64,000 nucleotides of DNA from PALSA-894 sp963734185. GTDB taxonomy: Bacteria > Pseudomonadota > Alphaproteobacteria > Rhizobiales > Xanthobacteraceae. Positions 1 to 8,982 of this stretch are shown piece by piece. The stretch spans positions 2,294,001 through 2,358,000 of the forward strand of contig CAVTGA010000001.1 in the NCBI GenBank assembly GCA_963734185.1. The letters are read 5' to 3'. The notes under the pieces were generated by a model. It searched no databases and was not told where the DNA came from. It was given only the letters and a program-made list of their open reading frames with translations. Both the position numbers and the translations under genes were made by a program. Positions within the stretch are counted from its first letter, which is position 1. Each line of letters begins with the position of its first letter.

Positions 1-16
1 TGCGCCTTCGCCCGCG

Positions 17-340
17 TCACACGCTGCGCTTGGTCGCCGCGGGATGCTGCGGCAAGCGGCCTTCGCCATAGCCGGCCTGCACGAAGTGATCGTACGCGCT
101 CTTCACGCTGCCGCTGCGGATCAGGCGGGCGACGTCGGGATAGCGCAGCAGATACCAGGCTTCGTCGACCACGGGGCGCGTCGGCAGCCGCCTCTCCCGC
201 TTGCCGTGGGTGCGATAATGGTTCGCCGCAGAACTGATGCGCCCTTCGGCAACGGCCGCGCGCACGTCGGGATAGCAGGACAGATACCAGTCCTCGTCGA
301 CCACGGGCTCCGCCGTCCTGAAGGGGTTGAACCGTCGCAT
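17..340 (-). CDS. Small protein with two WYL-x-YPDV repeats
   Basis: The predicted protein is about 107 aa and is almost entirely two tandem copies of a roughly 45-residue unit. Each copy has the core VDE-x-WYL-x-x-YPDV, a central H/F-x-x-x-G and a closing E-x-RLP. Units of this kind are known mostly as appendages of bacterial glycosyltransferases and rhamnan-synthesis-like proteins; here they stand alone with no catalytic domain. The ATG at 340 was chosen; a GTG at 376 would add 12 residues and neither start has a clear ribosome site. It sits at the edge of a glycan locus, so a role as a glycan-enzyme accessory is plausible but inferred. It could also be the surviving tail of a larger gene. 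Confidence 0.6.
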   Translation of the reverse strand: MRRFNPFRTAEPVVDEDWYLSCYPDVRAAVAEGRISSAANHYRTHGKRERRLPTRPVVDEAWYLLRYPDVARLIRSGSVKSAYDHFVQAGYGEGRLPQHPAATKRSV

Positions 341-530
341 GCAGACGCTCGCGAAATATTGGACTGAGACCTGCACTATAACACGGAAAACCTATCGACC
401 AGCGACTGGTGCGCGCGGCCGCGCGTGTCCTGGATCAACTGGAACAACATGCTGATCTAAGCGTCTCACCCTTACTCGCCGCCCGATTTTCGCATCAACG
501 TGATCGGCTAGCCTCGTACGCGTGCTCTTG

Positions 531-692
531 ATGATCGTCCTGGGCTGCTTCCTCGCGGTCACCCTCGCTCTATCGATCGATGCGCTGCAGGTACAGCGCG
601 CAGTAAGCGCCCGTGCAATAGCTGAAAAGGCAGAAAAAATGGGTATCAAGGAGCCAAATTCTTCGAGCCGTGATCGGACATACGCACGCTGA
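531..692 (+). CDS. Possible small membrane-anchored protein (53 aa)
   Basis: A 53-codon frame opens at ATG 531. Its first 20 residues are hydrophobic (start MIVLGCFLAVTLAL) and could form one membrane segment or a signal sequence. The rest is charged and rich in Ala, Glu and Lys. No good ribosome site precedes it. It is not a recognised family and may be a chance frame or the remnant of a larger gene. Confidence 0.25.
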   Translation: MIVLGCFLAVTLALSIDALQVQRAVSARAIAEKAEKMGIKEPNSSSRDRTYAR

Positions 693-889
693 TCAACAGA
701 GTTGTCGAGCGAAACTTATGCTTCCACATCAAACTGAGATATCCTCCAACATCGACATTTTTCGACATATACCAGATATTGGATAATGGCTTGCATCCCG
801 TCCTAGTTGTGGCGAGCGAGGCCGGCGCAACGGCGCGGCGCGTCTATTGTGCGGCGAACGGCGCTGGCGCTAGGCTGCATCCGATCTAA
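674..889 (+). pseudogene. Unidentified coding remnant (72 codons)
   Basis: This frame has no start codon of its own. It begins right after an in-frame TGA and runs 71 residues to TAA 887-889. The middle reads like a folded protein (core HIKLRYPP, then DIYQILDNGLHPVLVVAS), but the family is not recognised. It may be the 3' end of a decayed gene upstream of the FkbM gene. Confidence 0.25.
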
Positions 890-978
890 GGAATTGCCCC
901 CGGAGTCGAGGGCGGAAATGCGCGTGTCATGACTCCTATTGCGGCCACACTCGACCGATCTGCAGAGTCGCGCGCCCG

Positions 979-2053
979 ATGATCAGTTACGCGCAGAATT
1001 TCGAAGACGTGATGTTGAATCGCGTGTTCCGCGATCGCACGGACGGCTTTTACGTCGACGTCGGTGCCGCCGATCCGGTCCACCTCAGCGTCACCAAGTG
1101 GTTCTACGATCTCGGCTGGACCGGGATCAATATCGAGCCGCATCTCGAATTTTTCCAGAAGCTCGAGTCCGAACGGCCGCGCGACATCAACCTGAATTGC
1201 GGGGCGGGCGCGATCGACGGCGAGGCGGTGCTGCATGAATTTTCCACCAAGGAGTGGTCGTCGTTCGCGACCGATGGGGGCGCGTCGGACCCCGCAGGAT
1301 CGACCCCGGTCGCATCGCACGATCCTCGATCAGCATGCGCGCGGGCGCCGCATCAACATCCTCAAGATCGACGTGGAAGGGTGGGAGAAAGAGGTACTGC
1401 GCGGCATCGACCTGCGGCGGCATCGGCCGACGATCGGGCTGGTCGAAGCGGTCGACCGGGAAACCAACGTGGTCAATTCCGACTGGGACGACATCCTGCT
1501 CGCCGCGGACTACAAGCTCGTTTATTTCGACGGGCTGAACAAGTTCTACGCGAACGCGGAAGAGCGGGGCACCGAACGGCACTTTGCCGTGCCCCCCAAC
1601 GTCTTCGACGACTATCAACTCCACATGCAGGTCGAGCAGCAGAAGCAGATCGCCTCGCTGACCTGGATCGTCGAGCACTCGGACCAGGACCAGGCGGCCC
1701 ATCTGGCGCAAATCCACGAACTCACCGACATGATCAAGGCGTCGGAGGCCGACCGCGCCGCTCGGCTCGACCAGATCCACGTGCTGACCGAGCAGATCCA
1801 TATCCTGCGCGGCATGCTGACCGGGTCGGACGATCGCGCCGGCCGGCTCGACGCCTCCCGGCTCGAGCAGGTCCATCAGCTGACCGCTTGGCTCAAGGAG
1901 TGCAACGCGGAACGCACCGCGCAATACCAGGAAAGCCAGCGGCTGGCCGGCCTGTTGGAGCAGTCCGAAGGGAGGCGGCTCGCGGTCGTCGAGCAGTATC
2001 GCCGCGTCACCCGGATCGGCCCGATTCTGCTCGGGCTCGCGTCGAAAAAGTAG
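979..2053 (+). pseudogene. FkbM-type methyltransferase with coiled-coil tail, frameshifted
   Basis: The reading frame starts at ATG 979 (MISYAQNFEDVMLNRVF) and carries the FkbM hallmarks of an SAM-dependent methyltransferase: FYVDVGAADP near residue 30 and GWTGINIEPH near residue 50. It then runs off frame. The remainder of the domain (INILKIDVEGWEKEVLRGID, then GLVEAVDRETN) continues one base later and ends at 2053. The switch lies close to 1311-1316, consistent with one extra base. The reconstituted protein would be about 358 aa. Its last 140 residues form Gln/Glu/His-rich heptad-like repeats (IHELTDM, IHVLTEQ, VHQLTAW), so a coiled coil. FkbM enzymes O-methylate sugars in glycans. This is either an inactive gene or a sequencing error; the frame is otherwise well preserved on both sides. 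Confidence 0.8.
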
Positions 2054-2115
2054 CGCGCGAGGCCAGATCCGCGTGACGGCGCGCCGGGCTCTGACCCGCG
2101 TCAGGAGCGACACGC

Positions 2116-3900
2116 ATGGGTTTCTTTGGCGTCTGGATGTTCGTTGCGGCCTCCCTCGCCGCGCTTGCCCTGAGTGGGGGATTCCTGATCGCTGCGCATC
2201 CCGGACGTTATGCAATTCTCGCGGCTCCGCTGGCGGGCATCGCAGCTTTCGCCTGCTTCACTGCGATCCTCTATGGCGTTCTGCACCTTCCGTTCTGGTG
2301 CGCCGCACTTGCGGTACTGGCGGGGTGCGGCCTGCTCACCCTCGTGGTGGCTCGGCACCGCTTCGGCCTTGCCGATCTCCTCGTGATGGGGCCGTGTCTG
2401 CTTGTGCTCTCCGCCGTCGCCACGGCGACCATTTCTATCACGACGGTGAGAAACGGCTCGCCCAGCATCTTCGTCGGCGATGGCACCGATGCAATGAACT
2501 ATGCGGATGTGGCGGATTGGATACGCGCACACAGGATGAACCACCTTCTGAACGAGCCCAAGGACCCATCCTATGAGCAATTGCCGCGCACGGAATTGCG
2601 GGACGATCCGCGCTCCGGCGCGTTCTATTTCCTCGCCCTGGTTGGATGGCTCAACAACAGCCCCAGCCTGTTTGCGGTCGATCCGGCCAACGCCGTCGCA
2701 TGGGTAGCCGCCATACTCGGGGTAGGCGGCGCGTTTGCGTCGAACCGACGCGAGCTCCTCTTCATCGTGGTCGGACTCACGCTGTCCGCCTGGCTCGACT
2801 ACAGCCGCATGGGCTTCATGGGAAAGCTGTTGAACTATCCGGCTTCGCTGATGCTTGCGGGCTTGGTGCTTGCAGTGCCGCAGACACGGAACGCCGTGTA
2901 TGCGCTTGCGATCGTCGGCATCGGCACCGCCCTGCTTCACTCCGCGTTCGCAACATTCCTCATACTCGTAACGGTTTGCGCCGGCGTGCTTGCGCTCCGA
3001 AGCCTGAGGAGCCGCACGCTGGTCCGCGATGAGACTTTGTCGGTCGGCGTCCTCTGCCTGATCGTCCTCGCGTCCAGCGGAGCTCTCGCGCGCTTCTTTC
3101 ATGCAACCTATCCGGATTGGGGCGTGACCTGGGCCTACGTCTGGCCGCGCATTCTCGATCTGGACAATCAAGGTTTTCCGGCAACAGGGCTTTCCGAGCT
3201 TGGCGTTGCGGTACTTACCCTGTCCGGCTTCGCCGCTTGGCTGGCTCTTGTCCTGCTTGGGCTCATACGCAGGAACGAGCGCGCGGCCGGATTGCTGATC
3301 GGGCCGGCGCTCCTTCTGTTCTTGCTCTTTTCCCTGGACGCGCGTGCCGTCGCGTTCCAGCTCATCGGCTTCTTCTATCCGGTCACCGTGGTCGCGGCAG
3401 CCGCATCGATCCCGGGCGGATCGTTATCGTCCGTTCGCGCGCCCGCCACGCTCGCGTTAGTCATCCTGCTGGCGGCCGTGATCGCCTTGCGCTTACCGCG
3501 CTTCGCCGCTGGGCTTGAGCGTTACGTCCTTCGACCTTCTCCGTCGTTGATTTTCTCCACGGCGATGCTCGCCGAACTGAGCAACGTTGTTGGATCGGAA
3601 CAGGTCCTGATCGATGCAACGGACCGTCATTCCGGCCATGCGTTCCGGGCGATGCTCATGCCGCTACTGGGGAAGCAAATTCAATGGACCGAACGGGGCT
3701 GGGTTAATGCGGCGCTAAACCATGCAACTGGGATGCCACCCGACTACCCCAAGGCTGCTGCCTTCACTATCGTAAACTCCAATCCTGGACCGCACCCGAG
3801 CGCGCCGGTGATCTGGCGATCCTCATCCATCGTCGTCTTGAAGGGAGCGATAGAGCGCAGCGAGCAGCATCCGAGCGCGGCTCGACCGGAAGCCCGCTAG
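2116..3900 (+). CDS. Polytopic membrane protein, probable GT-C-like glycosyltransferase
   Basis: The protein is 594 aa with about 12 hydrophobic helices in the first 470 residues and a soluble C-terminal domain of about 120 residues. An acidic loop after the third or fourth helix (DGTDAMNYADVADWI) resembles the first extracytoplasmic loop of GT-C glycosyltransferases, which use polyprenyl-linked sugars, but no family can be assigned firmly. The ATG follows AGGAG with 8 bases spacing. It is paralogous to the minus-strand gene 4004-5761: both have ADW in the acidic loop and a WLDY/WVDY-x-x-MGF-x-GK-x-x-x-YPA motif. The two genes converge. A role in transferring or polymerising surface glycan in the inner membrane is inferred. 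Confidence 0.7.
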   Translation: MGFFGVWMFVAASLAALALSGGFLIAAHPGRYAILAAPLAGIAAFACFTAILYGVLHLPFWCAALAVLAGCGLLTLVVARHRFGLADLLVMGPCLLVLSAVATATISITTVRNGSPSIFVGDGTDAMNYADVADWIRAHRMNHLLNEPKDPSYEQLPRTELRDDPRSGAFYFLALVGWLNNSPSLFAVDPANAVAWVAAILGVGGAFASNRRELLFIVVGLTLSAWLDYSRMGFMGKLLNYPASLMLAGLVLAVPQTRNAVYALAIVGIGTALLHSAFATFLILVTVCAGVLALRSLRSRTLVRDETLSVGVLCLIVLASSGALARFFHATYPDWGVTWAYVWPRILDLDNQGFPATGLSELGVAVLTLSGFAAWLALVLLGLIRRNERAAGLLIGPALLLFLLFSLDARAVAFQLIGFFYPVTVVAAAASIPGGSLSSVRAPATLALVILLAAVIALRLPRFAAGLERYVLRPSPSLIFSTAMLAELSNVVGSEQVLIDATDRHSGHAFRAMLMPLLGKQIQWTERGWVNAALNHATGMPPDYPKAAAFTIVNSNPGPHPSAPVIWRSSSIVVLKGAIERSEQHPSAARPEAR

Positions 3901-3987
3901 AGGGAACCCGAAGTTCGCCTCGAAGGCTGCCGTCTCCCGCCATCGCCTTACCCAGCGGGTCGCAGCGGCCCGGGACAATCATCTAGA

Positions 3988-4017
3988 CCGTGCCGATTGA
4001 AAATCAATTGACACGGG
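3988..4017. terminator. Possible bidirectional hairpin between convergent genes
   Basis: An imperfect inverted repeat (CCGTG...CACGG enclosing GATTGA/TCAATT) lies between the two convergent membrane-protein genes and overlaps the stop codon of the minus-strand one. There is no long T run, so the terminator role is inferred from position. Confidence 0.35.
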
Positions 4018-5761
4018 CGAGCTTATAGCGCGCCGTCTGATGGAGAACCTCTCCACGCGGAGTTGTATCCGGGAGAGTAAGTAAGAATCCGGCCCGAACT
4101 GGATAGGTTGGAGCAGGCCACGGCCGATAACCAAGGATCGTTTTCCACGCGCGGCCGGTCCACTGCACATTGATTTCCCGGCGCCCGAACTCGACCAGCA
4201 CTGCGATGGCCCTGCGCGGCTCATCAATATCGACTTCCACCACGCCGTCGCGGCCGACAAGGACCGCCATACGATCAAACTCGTTCTTGGAAAAAACATA
4301 CGACTGCGGCGGGTTGACGACGAATTCTTTCATGGCGCCGACAAAGCGCGGCCCGCGTTCGGCAATGGCAAGCGCCAACAATGCAAGGGTCGCGTGCTTC
4401 CACGGCCACGGGCCGACAGCGAGGCTGCCCGCGGCGCATACCAGGGCCGGATACAAATAGCCGACCAGCTGAAAGGCGTGCGCCGGAAGGTTGAGCACGA
4501 AAAGGATACTGAGCAGCAAAGCCGGCCCCGTGAGCAAACCCATTGCACACAGACTGCGCTGCCGAACGGCGAGGCCAAGGAGACCGGCCCAGGTAACAGA
4601 TGCGATCAACAACACAACGTGTAACGCCGTGGAACCGAGGCCGCTCAGCACTCCGATCTGGCTCTCAATATCGACGATACGAGGGAGCACATATGGCCAA
4701 CCGAAGAACCAATCGGGAAAACTGAAGTAGGTCGGCCTAGCCTGTGCTCCACTTGCGATTACTGGAATTAGAATCACCGCGCAGCACATCAGAATAGCAT
4801 CGTACATCGGCGATCGATCCCGCAGTAGAATCATTATCCCAAGCGCTGGAATCAGAACTGCGCCTGCCAGCAGGGCAGTCGTGGGACCGCTATGCAGAAT
4901 TGCGGTGGCAGAAGCTAAGATCATGAGCGCCATAACTCGGTCAAGCGAGACCGACGACAATGATTTCAGCGTCAGGCCAGTGACGAAAAGCGCAGCCGGA
5001 TAGCCGAGCACCTTACCCAGGAAGCCCATGTGGAGGTAGTCGACCCAGTGGGAAACCAACAGACCGATCGCAACAAGTGCGAAAACAATGGTCGAATTCG
5101 CGAACAGAGCCGCAAGCGCAATGACAGCCGCTGCGACGGCGACCGCGCTAGCGACGTCGTATGCAAACATTCCCGACGTGCCATAAAGGCTGGAGACGAT
5201 TGCCACAAGTCCGAAGGAGCCAAATCGCGGATCGGTTCCAAACATTATGGCAGGCCAGCTATCATACGGCCGCTCCGCCGTAGGAAGCCACTGGGGACGT
5301 TGCGACACCAGCCGGTTGTTCAGCCAGTCGGCGAGATGCGAATAGCCGAAATGGTCAGTGCCCCACGCTACAAGAAGTGCCGGCCCTTGCTCGTGCAGCG
5401 TGGCGCCTTCGAATATCGCCACCGAAGCCACGACCACAACGCCGACCATGACGCCAAGGGCCCCTAGCGTCATCGATGAAACAGAGATACTGAGGCGCGC
5501 ACGATAGTAGAAGCAGCTGACGATGCTCAGCAGAATGCAACATGCGCCGGAAATGCCGGCCGATGCGCCGTATGAAATAAGGAAATGCGAGTAGAACGTA
5601 TTGGCACCGAACGGAACGATAAGCAGTCCGGCAAATGGAGCGCCCAAGAACCAGTAAGGAGAAGTCCCCGCGAACGGAGCGAGAATTCCAAGACCGCACG
5701 TCCCAAAGGCAGCGATGACACCGATGACAAATGCCCACTCGTTAAGGAATGTGGCGATCAT
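4004..5761 (-). CDS. Polytopic membrane protein, paralogue of 2116-3900
   Basis: This 585-aa protein has about 12 hydrophobic helices and a soluble C-terminal stretch of about 110 residues. Shared landmarks with 2116-3900 are an acidic loop with FGYSHLADWL, a DPRFGSF segment matching DPRSGAF, and HWVDYLHMGFLGKVLGYPAA. This supports common descent and, by resemblance to GT-C enzymes, a glycosyltransferase or polymerase role that is not proven. It is the last gene of the long minus-strand operon, starting 30 bp after the stop of the previous gene. Upstream GGAG is about 10 bases from ATG 5761. Confidence 0.7.
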   Translation of the reverse strand: MIATFLNEWAFVIGVIAAFGTCGLGILAPFAGTSPYWFLGAPFAGLLIVPFGANTFYSHFLISYGASAGISGACCILLSIVSCFYYRARLSISVSSMTLGALGVMVGVVVVASVAIFEGATLHEQGPALLVAWGTDHFGYSHLADWLNNRLVSQRPQWLPTAERPYDSWPAIMFGTDPRFGSFGLVAIVSSLYGTSGMFAYDVASAVAVAAAVIALAALFANSTIVFALVAIGLLVSHWVDYLHMGFLGKVLGYPAALFVTGLTLKSLSSVSLDRVMALMILASATAILHSGPTTALLAGAVLIPALGIMILLRDRSPMYDAILMCCAVILIPVIASGAQARPTYFSFPDWFFGWPYVLPRIVDIESQIGVLSGLGSTALHVVLLIASVTWAGLLGLAVRQRSLCAMGLLTGPALLLSILFVLNLPAHAFQLVGYLYPALVCAAGSLAVGPWPWKHATLALLALAIAERGPRFVGAMKEFVVNPPQSYVFSKNEFDRMAVLVGRDGVVEVDIDEPRRAIAVLVEFGRREINVQWTGRAWKTILGYRPWPAPTYPVRAGFLLTLPDTTPRGEVLHQTARYKLARVN

Positions 5762-5791
5762 GCTCGATCACTCCGACAAGCCTTGCGCTGG

Positions 5792-7966
5792 TTAGTTGGG
5801 CGGCTTGGGTCGCAAGCCCCATGTCGACGGCACACGCAGCACGAGGTCGCGTGTATCCGTACCGCGGCTTTGCACGACGTTGCGATGAAACTTCAGCCTT
5901 ATCCGCTTCCGGCCTCCATTGGTGGCTGCTGCGGCGCGCGCGTTGATGGTGATCGAATAGGTTTGTCCGGAAAACTTGAATGTCGCCGGCAGCTCCGCGC
6001 CAGGCTGTTCAGGACCATCCATGACGACCGCACGCGGGTCCGGTGTTGCGCCCAGGGCGGCGACGTCGTGCTCATCGGCTCGCCCTTCCAGGGCCACAAT
6101 AGGAAATCGCAGCAGGTGATCGGAATCGACGTTGATCGTCAGGCCCGTGCCGGTGATCCACTCGCCGGACATGCCGCTGATGGTAGCGCCCGGCTTGATA
6201 AAGACGTGATGCGGAATTCCCACGATCTCAGACACCAGCACCAAAACAAGATTGTCGTTCGCCCACCGCCAGAGCTCGTTCCAATACTCTTTGATCTTCG
6301 TGTTGATCGGATATGGATGCGTGCGATCGGAGCTCGCGTCGGTCAGGATGACGATGTCGCTATCCATCACGAGTTCCAATGCTTTGTCGCGCGGGGTTGG
6401 GAAAATGCCGTACTCGCCGTGTCCGAAGCTGGGACGGAAATTGATGAAGTGGCGGAAGCGCTCGTATCCGTATAGCTCGAGTGTCCCTAAGTTGAGGTAG
6501 TCGACGACGCGATCGAACGACACTTTCGGGCTGCCGATGTAGTTTTCGAGCGCTTGGCGTGCGACCGCTTCGTTGAGCGCCACGATGCGTTCGCGGTCCA
6601 GGCGCGAAAGGGGATTCGACTCGTTCACGCTGCTGCTCAAGAATCCGGCAAGGCCGGCAAGGACAATAATCGCGCAAGCGGCGCTGGCAACAACAGCAGA
6701 CCGCTTTTTTCCGGATGAGCTATTAGCTTGACGATCCGCGACACTGTCGTGGCGCCAGAGTGGCGCGCATAGCAGTAGAACGAACATGAGGATCGGCACG
6801 ACCATAATCGCCCCGACCACCGGCGACTTGGAGTAATCGAGGGTCAGGATGACAAGCGGCACAATAACCGCGAGCGCACAAGCGAGCAGGTCGAACCACT
6901 GCCGCCGGACACCCTCAAGCCATCGACGCGGCGCTGACCACCCGGTCAACAATCCCACGGCAAGCGACATCACGACCGCCAAGGCAATCAGCCACAATGC
7001 CAACGGCCCCAGGTGCAGGTGCCAAATGGTGCTCGGATAATAGACAATGTGATCGGAGAAAGTGTGGATGTTGTTTTCCGCAGCGCGGATGTATTTCTCG
7101 TCGCCGAAGAAGTGTCCGACGCCGTAGTACGCGTACAAGGCTCCTCTGACGGAATACAGGACCGGGAACGCCAATGCTGCGGTCAGTATCCCGGAAATAA
7201 AAAGGTTGCGCGCTCTGCGCGCATAGGCGTCCCGTTCCTGCCGCGAAGCCGTCAGCCACAGGCTGACGAGCAAGGCAATCAGAAGCCCGCCGAACACGCC
7301 TCCGAGATAGACGATCGTGATGAAACGCAGCAAGATGAGCCAGACTCCGGCTGCGGTGAGCATCAGACTGGCGCCCAGATCGCGGAATCCGTCGCATTGG
7401 ATGATCAAGCATACCCAGATGCCGTAGGTGCAGAACGCCGCGAAATCGATGCGGTAGTCAGTCAGGCTTCCGGCAAAACTGAACAGAGTACTGATCGACA
7501 GCAGCAAACCTACCGCGAGCCATGCCAACTCCACGCTCCGCAGATGCCTCCGTACGGTGCCGAACAGGACAAGCTGCAGCGCGATGAAATACAACAGGTT
7601 CAGACTCAGCATCGCCGTTCGGTTGGGGCCTCCGAGCAAGGCCAACAAGGCCCCCTGAACAGTGAACGTGAGACCGGTGGCCGAAGTGGGATGAAGGATC
7701 GGTGCGAACAGTGCCGACCAGCCGTGGACCTGAAAATTGGCTATCAATTGATAGCTTTGGACCATGTAGGCGACTTGATCGTGATAGAGCGGATGGAGCG
7801 GCGTGATCCGGCTCGCCAGTTGCGCATAAAAGACCAGCGCCTCGAGCACGAAAAGCATCGCGAGAGCCGCGTGGTGCGCGTCGAGCCGACTGGCGAGCGC
7901 GCCCGACCGCTCCCTGCGCCCTCCGGCGGCTCGGTTGTCAGCGTCCTCGGTCGCGGGCGAACTCAT
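5792..7966 (-). CDS. Large polytopic membrane protein (724 aa), probable GT-C-like
   Basis: The chosen start is ATG 7966, giving 724 aa. The same frame stays open further upstream but there runs through the kinase gene. The N-terminus is charged, followed by about 11 membrane helices to roughly residue 440 and then a soluble C-terminal region of about 250 residues with beta-rich character. An acidic pair after helix 1 (YHDQVAYMVQSYQ) and a later loop (HFFGDEKYIRAAENN) fit the GT-C layout. The family could not be named. It lies 35 bp after the HddA-like kinase and 30 bp before the next membrane protein, so all are probably co-transcribed. Transfer of a lipid-linked sugar is the likeliest role, by inference. 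Confidence 0.7.
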   Translation of the reverse strand: MSSPATEDADNRAAGGRRERSGALASRLDAHHAALAMLFVLEALVFYAQLASRITPLHPLYHDQVAYMVQSYQLIANFQVHGWSALFAPILHPTSATGLTFTVQGALLALLGGPNRTAMLSLNLLYFIALQLVLFGTVRRHLRSVELAWLAVGLLLSISTLFSFAGSLTDYRIDFAAFCTYGIWVCLIIQCDGFRDLGASLMLTAAGVWLILLRFITIVYLGGVFGGLLIALLVSLWLTASRQERDAYARRARNLFISGILTAALAFPVLYSVRGALYAYYGVGHFFGDEKYIRAAENNIHTFSDHIVYYPSTIWHLHLGPLALWLIALAVVMSLAVGLLTGWSAPRRWLEGVRRQWFDLLACALAVIVPLVILTLDYSKSPVVGAIMVVPILMFVLLLCAPLWRHDSVADRQANSSSGKKRSAVVASAACAIIVLAGLAGFLSSSVNESNPLSRLDRERIVALNEAVARQALENYIGSPKVSFDRVVDYLNLGTLELYGYERFRHFINFRPSFGHGEYGIFPTPRDKALELVMDSDIVILTDASSDRTHPYPINTKIKEYWNELWRWANDNLVLVLVSEIVGIPHHVFIKPGATISGMSGEWITGTGLTINVDSDHLLRFPIVALEGRADEHDVAALGATPDPRAVVMDGPEQPGAELPATFKFSGQTYSITINARAAAATNGGRKRIRLKFHRNVVQSRGTDTRDLVLRVPSTWGLRPKPPN

Positions 7967-8001
7967 GCCTTCCTTCTCCCGTGCGTCGCGGCCGGGCGCC
8001 C

Positions 8002-8982
8002 TCACTGCGCCGTGATCTTGGTGCCTTCGAAGTCGAAATGGAAGCGCACCTCGGTCAGCCCGGCGTCGCGCATGGCGTGGCGCAAACGCTGCTTCTCCTC
8101 GGCGTAGAACATCAGGAACCCGCCGCCGCCGGCGCCGATCAGCTTGCCGCCGACCGCGCCGTTGTCCATCGCGGCGCCGTACCAGGCGTCGATCTGCGGA
8201 TTGGACATGCCGCCGGAACGCTTGCGCTTGTTCTCCCAGTGCTCGTGCATCAGCTTGCCGAACCCGATGAGGTCGCCCTTCTCGAGCGCCGTCTTGGAGC
8301 GAAGCCCGAGATCCTTCACGTAATGAAGGTTGTCGATCATGGCGCTGTCGCTCTTCCGGGTGCGGGTGTCCTGGTCCTTCAGGATCTGCGAGGCCGAGCG
8401 CGAGAAGCCGGTGAAGAACATCAGCAGATTGTCCTCGAGATTGTGGCGGACCTCCTCGTCGATCGCGAGCGGCGCCGCCTCGACCGTGCCGTCGCGGTGG
8501 AAGGTGAAGCAGGTGAGCCCGCCGAACGCCGCGATGTACTGGTCCTGCTTGCCGATCGGCTCGCCGAGCAGATCGATCTCGATATGGCAGGCCTGCTCGG
8601 CGAGATCGCGTGGATGAACGATGCTCTTGGCATGGGCGTGCAACGCGCGCAGCAGCGCGGTGGTGAAGCTGCCGGAGGAGCCGAGCCCGGTCCCGGCCGG
8701 GATGTCGGCGAGCGTGGTGATCTCGATCTGCGGGACGCCGAGGTCGAACTGCCGGAGCGCCTCGCGGATGATGCGGTGGTCGACCTCGTCGATCGTGGCG
8801 ACATGCTCGATCTGCGAATATTTCAAGTAGATGCCGGGCGTGAACGGCTTGATCACGGTCACGTATACGTATTTGTCGACGGCGCCGGCGATCAGGAAAC
8901 CCTCGTGCTCGCGATAGTAGGAAGGTACGTCGGTGCCGCCACCGCCGAGCGTGATGCGGAGCGGCGAGCGGACGATGATCAT
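8002..8982 (-). CDS. hddA: GHMP-family sugar kinase, HddA-like
   Basis: This 326-aa protein is a GHMP kinase. The N-terminal motif is RSPLRITLGGGGTD, the ATP-binding loop is IPAGTGLGSSGSFTTAL (about residues 93-110), and the C-terminal glycine-rich motif is GKLIGAGGGGF. This combination is typical of D-glycero-alpha-D-manno-heptose 7-phosphate kinase and related sugar-1-kinases, which phosphorylate C1 before nucleotide activation. The partner genes of the GDP-heptose route (GmhA, GmhB, HddC) are not in the window, so the natural substrate may be another sugar. ATG 8982 overlaps the TGA of the upstream gene (ATGA), so translation is probably coupled. Confidence 0.88.
   Translation of the reverse strand: MIIVRSPLRITLGGGGTDVPSYYREHEGFLIAGAVDKYVYVTVIKPFTPGIYLKYSQIEHVATIDEVDHRIIREALRQFDLGVPQIEITTLADIPAGTGLGSSGSFTTALLRALHAHAKSIVHPRDLAEQACHIEIDLLGEPIGKQDQYIAAFGGLTCFTFHRDGTVEAAPLAIDEEVRHNLEDNLLMFFTGFSRSASQILKDQDTRTRKSDSAMIDNLHYVKDLGLRSKTALEKGDLIGFGKLMHEHWENKRKRSGGMSNPQIDAWYGAAMDNGAVGGKLIGAGGGGFLMFYAEEKQRLRHAMRDAGLTEVRFHFDFEGTKITAQ

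Larger units (their letters stand above)
377..978. other. 602-bp gene-poor stretch with possible coding remnants
   Basis: There is no confident gene here. Two open stretches on the plus strand look protein-like: a 53-codon frame from ATG 531 and a 72-codon frame at 674-889 (both listed separately). The middle (about 700-790) is AT-richer than its surroundings. No clear promoter or terminator is seen. Confidence 0.5.

Noticed and set aside
392..649. An 85-codon minus-strand frame
   Set aside because: The composition is Arg-rich without any motif and there is no ribosome site; it is probably chance.
8002..8982. Assignment as mevalonate or galactokinase
   Set aside because: The N-terminal RSPLRITLGGGGTD and the operon context fit HddA-type sugar kinases better.
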